This document shows positions 57,666-64,000 of a stretch of 64,000 nt of DNA, one piece after another. The stretch is from Alteribacillus sp. YIM 98480. Its GTDB lineage: Bacteria > Bacillota > Bacilli > Bacillales > Marinococcaceae. The stretch spans positions 186,001 to 250,000 of the forward strand of contig NZ_VTOK01000007.1 of the NCBI RefSeq assembly GCF_009765375.1, written 5' to 3'. The stretch's first letter is position 1; each line of letters opens with the position of its first letter. A model generated the notes under the pieces. It was not told where the DNA came from and searched no databases. It saw only the letters and a list, made by a program, of their open reading frames with translations. The position numbers and the translations under genes were made by a program.

Positions 57666-57771
57666 AATTTGCAATTGTCTGCTCCAAGCCAGTCATTAGA
57701 CAAACAGATGATCAATAGGATAGAATTATTACTATGTTCTTGTCTCTCGGGTGTTAAAAAAATATAAAAGC

Positions 57772-57815
57772 AAAGCCCGCTTCACGAAATGCTATATAAA
57801 AGCGGGCTTTTTTTT
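57772..57815 (+). terminator. Terminator of lonB
   Basis: AAAGCCCGCTT pairs with AAGCGGGCTTT, followed by T5. Confidence 0.9.
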
Positions 57816-57906
57816 CACAAGAAAATGGATACATAAAAGGCACGATATGTATGACTATCCTGCACCAGCAGGTATACTAAGAACAGATTATTGGGGGTGT
57901 TTTCTG

Positions 57907-60240
57907 GTGAGTGAACAAAATACACGAAACATACCGCTGCTTCCTTTGCGAGGCTTACTTGTTTTTCCTACGATGGTGCTGCATCTTGATGTGGGCCGGG
58001 AGAAATCAGTACAGGCGCTTGAACAGTCAATGGTAGATGACAGTGAAATTTTCCTAACCAGCCAGATCGATTTATCCGTAGATGAACCAGATGAAGAAGA
58101 TATGTATCATATTGGAACGTTAGCAAAAGTAAAGCAAATGCTAAAACTCCCGAATGGTACAATACGTGTGCTAGTTGAAGGACTTGAACGAGCTGAAATC
58201 AAACGTTTCCTAGACCAAAAAGATTATTTTGAAATAGAAATGGCTGTCTTAAATGAAGAAGAAAACGGTAATGATTCTGAAGAACAGGCGTTAATGAGAA
58301 ATGTCATTGAACAATTTGAGCAATATGTAAATATATCAAAAAAAGTTTCAAATGAAACGCTGCAATCCGTACAAGACATAGCTGAACCAGGACGTCTTGC
58401 TGATATTGTTTCTTCCCATCTGCCGCTGAAAGTCTCAGAAAAGCAAACACTGCTTGAGACCGTCAATGTACGAGATCGTCTCATGCGCATTTTAGAAATT
58501 TTAAATAATGAAAAAGAAGTGCTCGGACTCGAACAAAAAATTGGACAGCGTGTAAAAAAATCAATGGAAAAAACCCAAAAAGAATATTATCTTCGTGAGC
58601 AGATGAAAGCTATCCAAAAAGAGCTCGGAGATAAAGAAGGAAAAACGGGTGAAGTCGAAGAATTACGGGAAAAAATAGAAGAAGCGACCATGCCTGAAAA
58701 TGTGGAAGAAAAAGCATACAAAGAATTAGACCGCTATGAAAAAATGCCTTCCACTTCAGCGGAAAGCTCTGTTATTCGAAATTATATTGAGTGGCTTACG
58801 CAGCTGCCATGGACAGAAGAAACAACTGATCGTCTTGACATTAATAATGCGCAAGAGATTTTAGATGAAGACCATTATGGATTAGATAAAGTAAAAGAGA
58901 GAGTACTTGAATATTTAGCCGTTCAAGAGCTGACACAATCTCTGAAAGGACCGATTTTGTGTTTATCAGGTCCGCCAGGGGTAGGTAAAACGTCTCTTGC
59001 CCGTTCAGTTGCCCGAGCTTTAGAAAGAAAGTTTGTACGGATTTCACTAGGCGGGGTAAGAGATGAGGCAGAAATTCGCGGCCACCGCCGTACGTATGTA
59101 GGAGCGATGCCAGGACGAATTATTCAAGGAATGAAAAAAGCAGGCTCCATTAATCCGGTATTTTTGCTAGATGAAATTGATAAAATGGCAAGTGATTTCC
59201 GCGGGGATCCATCTTCTGCGATGCTTGAAGTTTTAGACCCTGAGCAAAATAATGCTTTCAGTGATCATTATATTGAGGAAACCTATGATCTTTCCAAAGT
59301 AATGTTTATTACAACGGCAAATAATGTTTCTGCTATTCCTGAACCTTTGTTAGACCGAATGGAATTTATTTCAATTGCTGGTTATACAGAAATTGAAAAG
59401 CAAGGTATTGCAAAAGGATATTTGCTGCCAAAACAAATTAAAGAACACGGTTTGACTAAAGGCAAAATTCAAGTAAAAGATGATGCACTTCTTAAGCTTA
59501 TTCGCTATTACACAAGAGAAGCCGGTGTACGGAGTTTAGAACGAGAAATAGCGACGGTCTGCCGGAAAGCTGCCAAAAAAATTGTTTCAGGGGAAAGAAA
59601 AAGAGTCATTGTCACTCCTAACACGATAGAAGAAATGTTAGGAAAGCCTAAATTCAGGTACGGGCAGGCAGAAGAGGTTGATCAAATCGGCGCTGCAACA
59701 GGTCTTGCTTATACAACAGGCGGCGGAAATACATTGTCGATTGAAGTATCGCTTGCAAAAGGGAAAGGCGAGTTAACGTTAACAGGCAAACTCGGGGATG
59801 TTATGAAAGAGTCTGCCCAGGCAGCACTCAGTTACATTCGCTCCCGCGTGGATGATTTAAAAATTGAACCGGACTTCTATGAAAAATATGATATTCACAT
59901 TCATGTTCCAGAGGGAGCTACACCAAAAGATGGTCCGTCTGCTGGGATAACCATGGCTACAGCTCTCATATCTGCACTTACTGGCCGCAAAGTAAAAAGA
60001 GAAGTAGGCATGACGGGAGAAATTACACTTCGCGGAAGGGTTCTTCCAATCGGCGGCTTAAAAGAAAAAAGCATGAGTGCTCATAGAGCAGGGCTTAAAA
60101 AAGTTATTATTCCAAAAGAAAACGAAAAAGATTTAGAAGACATTCCAGAAAGCGTAAGGGAAGACCTTACGTATATTACCGTCTCACATCTCGATGAGGT
60201 ACTAAAACATGCATTGGGGGAGGAACATGAAGGTCAATAA
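57907..60240 (+). CDS. lonA: ATP-dependent protease LonA
   Basis: A 777-residue Lon (774 in B. subtilis). The N-terminal substrate domain starts [20 protein letters not shown]. The AAA+ domain has Walker [18 protein letters not shown] (about 355) and Walker [12 protein letters not shown]. The protease domain has the Ser in [17 protein letters not shown] (about 678) and the Lys in [16 protein letters not shown]. It degrades misfolded and regulatory proteins. GTG 57907 follows GGGGGTG; the frame is open 52 codons further up, through the lonB terminator, so that extension is false. Confidence 0.96.
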   Translation: MSEQNTRNIPLLPLRGLLVFPTMVLHLDVGREKSVQALEQSMVDDSEIFLTSQIDLSVDEPDEEDMYHIGTLAKVKQMLKLPNGTIRVLVEGLERAEIKRFLDQKDYFEIEMAVLNEEENGNDSEEQALMRNVIEQFEQYVNISKKVSNETLQSVQDIAEPGRLADIVSSHLPLKVSEKQTLLETVNVRDRLMRILEILNNEKEVLGLEQKIGQRVKKSMEKTQKEYYLREQMKAIQKELGDKEGKTGEVEELREKIEEATMPENVEEKAYKELDRYEKMPSTSAESSVIRNYIEWLTQLPWTEETTDRLDINNAQEILDEDHYGLDKVKERVLEYLAVQELTQSLKGPILCLSGPPGVGKTSLARSVARALERKFVRISLGGVRDEAEIRGHRRTYVGAMPGRIIQGMKKAGSINPVFLLDEIDKMASDFRGDPSSAMLEVLDPEQNNAFSDHYIEETYDLSKVMFITTANNVSAIPEPLLDRMEFISIAGYTEIEKQGIAKGYLLPKQIKEHGLTKGKIQVKDDALLKLIRYYTREAGVRSLEREIATVCRKAAKKIVSGERKRVIVTPNTIEEMLGKPKFRYGQAEEVDQIGAATGLAYTTGGGNTLSIEVSLAKGKGELTLTGKLGDVMKESAQAALSYIRSRVDDLKIEPDFYEKYDIHIHVPEGATPKDGPSAGITMATALISALTGRKVKREVGMTGEITLRGRVLPIGGLKEKSMSAHRAGLKKVIIPKENEKDLEDIPESVREDLTYITVSHLDEVLKHALGEEHEGQ

Positions 60241-60808
60241 AGCGGAGCTGATCATAAGCGCCGTAAAATCAGAACAATATCCAAATAACCGCCTGCCGGA
60301 AATTGCACTGGCAGGTCGGTCTAATGTAGGAAAATCTACATTTATTAATACGCTCTTAACGAGAAAGAACTTAGCACATACGTCTTCCAAACCAGGAAAA
60401 ACACGGACACTCAATTTCTATAATATTAACGATGATCTCATTTTTGTCGATGTTCCAGGGTATGGCTATGCAAAAGTCTCAAAAGCGGAACGAGCTTCAT
60501 GGGGAAAGATGATTGAAACATACCTTTCCGAACGAGAAGAGCTGTGCGGCATCGTACAGGTAGTAGACATTAGGCATAAGCCAAGTGCAGAAGACATCCA
60601 AATGTATGAGTATTTGAAGTATTTTGAGCTTCCGGTTATTGTTATCGCTACAAAAGCTGACAAGGTATCAAAAAATAAACGACCAAAACATCTTAAACAA
60701 GTGAAAGAAACGCTGCAAATGGAAAAAGAGGATAAAATTATTTTATTTTCCTCTGAAACAGGACAAGGCAAAGACGAAGCATGGAAAGAAATACTGCACC
60801 TTACCTAG
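60227..60808 (+). CDS. ysxC: Ribosome biogenesis GTP-binding protein YsxC/EngB
   Basis: A 193-residue GTPase. G1 is [17 protein letters not shown] (about 28-44), the G3 region [11 protein letters not shown], and G4 IATKADK. YsxC assists late assembly of the 50S subunit and is essential in B. subtilis. ATG 60227 has GGGGGAGG ahead, and its frame overlaps the lonA end by 14 nt, so the two are coupled as in B. subtilis lonA-ysxC. Confidence 0.95.
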   Translation: MKVNKAELIISAVKSEQYPNNRLPEIALAGRSNVGKSTFINTLLTRKNLAHTSSKPGKTRTLNFYNINDDLIFVDVPGYGYAKVSKAERASWGKMIETYLSEREELCGIVQVVDIRHKPSAEDIQMYEYLKYFELPVIVIATKADKVSKNKRPKHLKQVKETLQMEKEDKIILFSSETGQGKDEAWKEILHLT

Positions 60809-60832
60809 TTCGAAGGTAAGGCATCGAAATAT

Positions 60833-61315
60833 TTATCTTTTTTTTAAAAGAGTCAAATAAAGGCCGACTCCTAATAGAACGAATGGAGCAAATCGTAAAA
60901 CAGGGGACAAAAGAGTACTGTCAAGGAAGCGATGGAGTTCCTCTTCAAAAAAGTACACTCCGCTTACTGCTAGTAATAATAAACCGCTAAACCATCCAGA
61001 AGACCTTGTTTTTAAATAATCCATTAAAATAGCAATGCCTATTATGGCTCCATACATGCCAGGATGGTCAGGCCAAGAGGATATTAGGCCGACAAGGTGT
61101 AAATGAGCACCAAGCAGTAATAATAAGATTCCAGGTAAAAAGGAAAGCGAGGCACGAGAACTTAACGCCTCAGCTGTGAATGCCAACCCGGCGATCAGCA
61201 GGATTGTCGGCCATTCCAGCCATTGGGCCGGCACGGAAAAATTCCATATATGAATTAGCATAATAAGTCCTATGCCAGCAAGAAGGATGCCGTAAAATGT
61301 GCTTTGTTTTTTCAT
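60833..61315 (-). CDS. Membrane protein with LiaI/LiaF-like helices (YsxD-like)
   Basis: A 160-residue minus-strand protein of almost only hydrophobic helices, about six, starting MKKQSTFYGILLAGIGLIML. The first half resembles the transmembrane module of the LiaI/LiaF group. It lies between ysxC and hemA, where B. subtilis has ysxD, and may be its equivalent, but I cannot confirm this from the sequence. ATG at 61315 has GGAGG ahead; the frame continues 8 codons upstream without a ribosome site. It converges on ysxC with only 24 nt between stops and no clear terminator. Confidence 0.72.
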   Translation of the reverse strand: MKKQSTFYGILLAGIGLIMLIHIWNFSVPAQWLEWPTILLIAGLAFTAEALSSRASLSFLPGILLLLLGAHLHLVGLISSWPDHPGMYGAIIGIAILMDYLKTRSSGWFSGLLLLAVSGVYFFEEELHRFLDSTLLSPVLRFAPFVLLGVGLYLTLLKKR

Positions 61316-61393
61316 GAAGGGGCCTCCATCAGAAAACATATTTTTCGATTACTTATCTTATCATAGATGTCAGCGGCTGTTCACATTTATTTT

Positions 61394-61422
61394 TGGAAGC
61401 AGTTGATGTGCATGTTATAATA
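61394..61422 (+). promoter_or_regulatory. Promoter of hemA operon
   Basis: TTGGAA (61394-61399), a 17-nt spacer and TATAAT (61417-61422) with TG at 61414-61415. Confidence 0.7.
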
Positions 61423-61481
61423 AAAAATGGTATAACTGTATTGAGTAAACTTATAAACGAAAAAAAGTATTTGGGGTTCAC

Positions 61482-61532
61482 AAGCGGCGTTCAACCAGCC
61501 ACTTGCAGCTGTGAAGAGCGCATCCGCTTTTT
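61482..61532 (+). promoter_or_regulatory. Terminator-like hairpin in the hemA leader
   Basis: AAGCGG (61482-61487) pairs with CCGCTT (61524-61529). CAGC/GCTG and GTTC/GAAG-type pairs lie inside, and TTTTT follows. It is 25 nt upstream of the hemA ribosome site and could attenuate the operon. Confidence 0.5.
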
Positions 61533-61561
61533 AAAGGAATTTTAGTAGGGGGTGACACATC

Positions 61562-62956
61562 ATGCACATATTAGCAGCTGGACTAGATTATAAAACAACC
61601 CCTGTGGAAATAAGAGAACAATTGGCGTTTCAGGACGATACCCTTCCGGATGCGCTTCACCAGCTTCGCGGTATGAAAAGCATTTTAGAATGCACCATTG
61701 TTTCTACTTGTAATCGTACAGAAATTTACGCCGTTGCTGATCAGCTGCATACCGGCCGCCATTTTATAAAAAAGTTTTTATCACAATGGTTTGATTTGCC
61801 AGTCGATGATTTCAGCTCTTATTTAAACATTCGTGAAAATGATGCTGCCGTACAGCATTTATTCCGGGTTGTAACTGGTCTTGATTCCATGGTGTTAGGG
61901 GAAACACAAATTCTTGGCCAAGTAAAAGACAGCTTTCTTTTAGCCCAGCAGGAAGACGCGACAGGGACTGTCTTTAATGAATTATTTAAACAGGCGGTCA
62001 CTTTTGCGAAAAAAGCTCATCATGAAACAGAAATTAATGATAATGCTGTATCCGTCAGTTATGCAGCGGTAGAGCTTGGGAAGAAAATTCTTGGAGATTT
62101 TAAGGACAAGCATGTCATGGTCCTTGGCGCTGGAAAGATGAGTGAGCTGACGGCAAAACATCTTCATTCAAACGGTGCAGCAGAAATAACTGTGTTAAAC
62201 CGTACGTATGCTAAAGCGGCTGAACTTGCTGAAAAGTTCCTTGGCAAAGCAGAAAGTATGGATCATCTTCAGACAAGTATTGCAAAAGCTGATATTATTA
62301 TCTCTTCCACAGGTTCAGGGGACTATGTTATCAACAAGAACATGGTAGAAAAAGTATTGAAAAAACGAAAAGGACGTCCGCTCTTTATGGTTGATATAGC
62401 AGTTCCAAGAGATCTTGATCCGGCGATAGACAGTTTGGATAACATTTTCTTGTATGATATTGATGATTTACAAGGGATTGTTGCTGCTAATTTAGAAGAG
62501 CGCAAACAAGAAGCAGAAAAGATAGAAGAAATGATTCAGGCGGAATTGGGCCGGTTTAAAGAATGGGTGCATACGCTTGGAGTTGTTCCTGTTATTTCTG
62601 CCCTGCGGACAAAAGCGTTAAATATTCAATCGGAAACGATGGAAAGCATTGAACGCAAGCTTCCTGATTTGAGCGAGCGGGAGAAAAAGGTACTGCGAAA
62701 ACATACAAAAAGCATTATTAATCAAATGCTTCGCGACCCGATTACAAGAGCAAAAGAACTTGCCGCTGAGCCGGACGCAGATGAAACACTTGCTTTGTTT
62801 ACAGAAATATTTGCACTAGAAGAAGAAGTGGAATTGGCGAAGGAAGCGGAAGAACAACAGGCAAAAGTAGAGGAAGCAGAATCCGAATGGACAAGACAAA
62901 AAAAGCATTCATTCCTCCCTTACGCCTATGGAAAAGACGTAAAAGTCCGCTCCTAA
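61562..62956 (+). CDS. hemA: Glutamyl-tRNA reductase
   Basis: A 464-residue enzyme that makes glutamate-1-semialdehyde, the first step of tetrapyrrole synthesis by the C5 route. The catalytic Cys50 lies in [30 protein letters not shown] and the NADPH fold [17 protein letters not shown] are typical, and the C-terminal dimerisation domain has RLPDLSERE-like helices ([18 protein letters not shown]). The last 40 residues are charged. AGGGGGTGAC precedes the start. hemX and hemC follow as in B. subtilis. Confidence 0.97.
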   Translation: MHILAAGLDYKTTPVEIREQLAFQDDTLPDALHQLRGMKSILECTIVSTCNRTEIYAVADQLHTGRHFIKKFLSQWFDLPVDDFSSYLNIRENDAAVQHLFRVVTGLDSMVLGETQILGQVKDSFLLAQQEDATGTVFNELFKQAVTFAKKAHHETEINDNAVSVSYAAVELGKKILGDFKDKHVMVLGAGKMSELTAKHLHSNGAAEITVLNRTYAKAAELAEKFLGKAESMDHLQTSIAKADIIISSTGSGDYVINKNMVEKVLKKRKGRPLFMVDIAVPRDLDPAIDSLDNIFLYDIDDLQGIVAANLEERKQEAEKIEEMIQAELGRFKEWVHTLGVVPVISALRTKALNIQSETMESIERKLPDLSEREKKVLRKHTKSIINQMLRDPITRAKELAAEPDADETLALFTEIFALEEEVELAKEAEEQQAKVEEAESEWTRQKKHSFLPYAYGKDVKVRS

Positions 62957-62973
62957 GAGAGGAGTTTTAACAT

Positions 62974-63804
62974 ATGGTTGCTGCAGCCGGTGTAATCTAT
63001 GTTGTAACCATTGTGTTATACAGCCTGAGCGTATTAGGATATTTTATTGACTTTATGCAGAACAACCGGAAGGTGAACCGTATCGCCTTCTGGTTGCTTT
63101 CTATTGTCTGGGTGCTGCAAACGATCTTTTTCTTCATCCGGGCGCTGGAATATGACAGACTGCCCGTGATTACTCCATTTGAAGGGCTGTTTTTTTATGC
63201 CTGGCTGCTAATCACCTTATCGTTAGTCATTAATCGATTTTTCCGTATGGATTTTCTCGTGTTTTTCACTAACATAGTCGGATTTGTCATGATGGCATTC
63301 AGTTTGTTTACACCGGATGGAGACGTGCCGGCTGAGTTGAATGACTTGTTGATATCAGAATTATTAGTCGTTCATATTACACTGATTCTATTGTCATATG
63401 CCGCCTTTACGATGGCATTTGCTTTTGCAGCAATGTATACCCTGCAGCATCAGTTATTAAAAAGGAAACAATGGGGTAAAAAGTTATTAAGACTTGAGAA
63501 TTTGCCTAAAATGGAAAGACTGTCTTTTTTTATGACTTTGTTTGGGGTGCCATGTATGCTGCTTGGGTTAATATTAGGATTAGTGTGGGCGTCCATTCAG
63601 CTTCAGGAGCTGCCCTGGCTGGACGCAAAAGTACTCGGTTCGGCTGCTGTATTGATCGTATACAGTATTTACCTATATCTATGGGCCGTCAGACAACGCA
63701 GAGGTTACAATATGACATTGTTAAACCTGGCAGGGTTTTTATTAGTGCTAATTAATTACTTTTTGTCAGGGGAACTAACAGATTTTCACTTCTGGTATTT
63801 TTAA
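62974..63804 (+). CDS. hemX: Membrane protein HemX (cytochrome assembly family)
   Basis: A 276-residue protein with eight predicted membrane helices. It belongs to the CcsA/CcmC-like family, with PVITPFEGLFFYAWLLITLS and a C-terminal ending of the type ELTDFHFWYF. In B. subtilis HemX lowers the amount of HemA protein, linking the two adjacent genes. The start ATG 62974 follows AGAGAGGAG, 17 nt after hemA. Confidence 0.92.
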   Translation: MVAAAGVIYVVTIVLYSLSVLGYFIDFMQNNRKVNRIAFWLLSIVWVLQTIFFFIRALEYDRLPVITPFEGLFFYAWLLITLSLVINRFFRMDFLVFFTNIVGFVMMAFSLFTPDGDVPAELNDLLISELLVVHITLILLSYAAFTMAFAFAAMYTLQHQLLKRKQWGKKLLRLENLPKMERLSFFMTLFGVPCMLLGLILGLVWASIQLQELPWLDAKVLGSAAVLIVYSIYLYLWAVRQRRGYNMTLLNLAGFLLVLINYFLSGELTDFHFWYF

Positions 63805-63832
63805 TACCGTACAAACGTTTTGGAGGTAAACG

Positions 63833-64000
63833 ATGCGCACCATTGTATTAGGAACGAGAAAAAGCAACTTGGCGATGAAACAGACCGAATGGGTTATCAG
63901 CGAATTGGAAAAATTAGATCTTCCCTACAATTACGAAATAAAAAAGATTGTCACCAAGGGCGATAAAATTCTTGATGTCACTCTTTCTAAAGTGGGAGGA
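63833..64000 (+). CDS. hemC: Porphobilinogen deaminase, N-terminal fragment
   Basis: The gene runs off the right edge; 56 codons are present. The start [20 protein letters not shown] and [19 protein letters not shown] are the conserved opening of hydroxymethylbilane synthase, whose lysine-rich loop binds the dipyrromethane cofactor. It polymerises four porphobilinogens to hydroxymethylbilane. TGGAGG precedes the ATG. It is the third gene of hemAXC(DBL). Confidence 0.93.
   Translation, partial: MRTIVLGTRKSNLAMKQTEWVISELEKLDLPYNYEIKKIVTKGDKILDVTLSKVGG

Noticed and set aside
57522-57767. 81-codon plus-strand open frame at the lonB end
   Set aside because: It overlaps the lonB C-terminus in another frame and a family B repeat; it has no supporting features.

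Overview
The window is a chromosomal segment of a low-GC Gram-positive endospore former, almost certainly Bacillaceae. Spore genes (sspI, gerE, gerM, lonB) lie among housekeeping genes in an order close to one region of the Bacillus subtilis chromosome: ysdC, sspI, ysgA, pheST, zapA, yshB, polX, mutS2, yshE, lcfA-fadR-fadB-etfBA, trxA, uvrC, yslB, sdhCAB, gerE, ysmB, racE, gerM, rph, ysnAB, ilv-leu, ysoA, tig, clpX, lonB, lonA, ysxC, hemAXC. Many proteins are acid-rich (trigger factor, EtfB), which would fit a moderately halophilic or alkaliphilic genus, but this is only an inference. There is no prophage, insertion sequence or CRISPR array.

Layout. 1-8.7 kb: peptidase tail, sspI, rRNA methyltransferase, T-box-controlled pheST, zapA, cvpA-like gene and polX. 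8.9-19.2 kb: mutS2, a small membrane-protein pair, then a fatty-acid degradation block with two tandem acyl-CoA ligases and the fadR-fadB-etfB-etfA operon, which starts with a promoter and FadR-type operator. 19.4-25.9 kb: aprX, trxA, a DUF488 gene, uvrC, yslB and a K+ channel subunit. 26-29.6 kb: succinate dehydrogenase. 30-38 kb: gerE, ptsHI, a MarR regulator, racE, gerM, rph, ysnA and ysnB. 38.2-38.6 kb: a tRNA-Arg gene split by a group I intron. 38.9-49.4 kb: an SRAP gene, ilvE, and a leucine T-box followed by ilvBHC-leuABCD. 49.7-64 kb: ysoA, tig, clpX, a secreted LVIVD protein, lonB, lonA, ysxC, a ysxD-like gene, hemA, hemX and the start of hemC.

The strongest unusual find is the tRNA-Arg(UCU) gene at 38171-38562. 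It is interrupted between anticodon bases 34 and 35 by a 315-nt group I intron that shows recognisable P2, P3, P7 and P8 pairings and carries no homing endonuclease. Removing it restores a perfect cloverleaf.

Two dispersed repeat families shape the intergenic regions. Family A is about 150 bp, with TAAGAAA/TTTCTTA ends and a 13-bp inner inverted repeat. It occurs six times, always in the same orientation, and nearly always just behind a transcription terminator. Family B is a 60-80 bp hairpin ending in a GAGTTTTT tract. It lies in the leader regions of about ten genes, including rph, ilvB, sdhC, marR and lonA. Several genes also have structured leaders worth testing: aprX, ptsH, sdhC and hemA.
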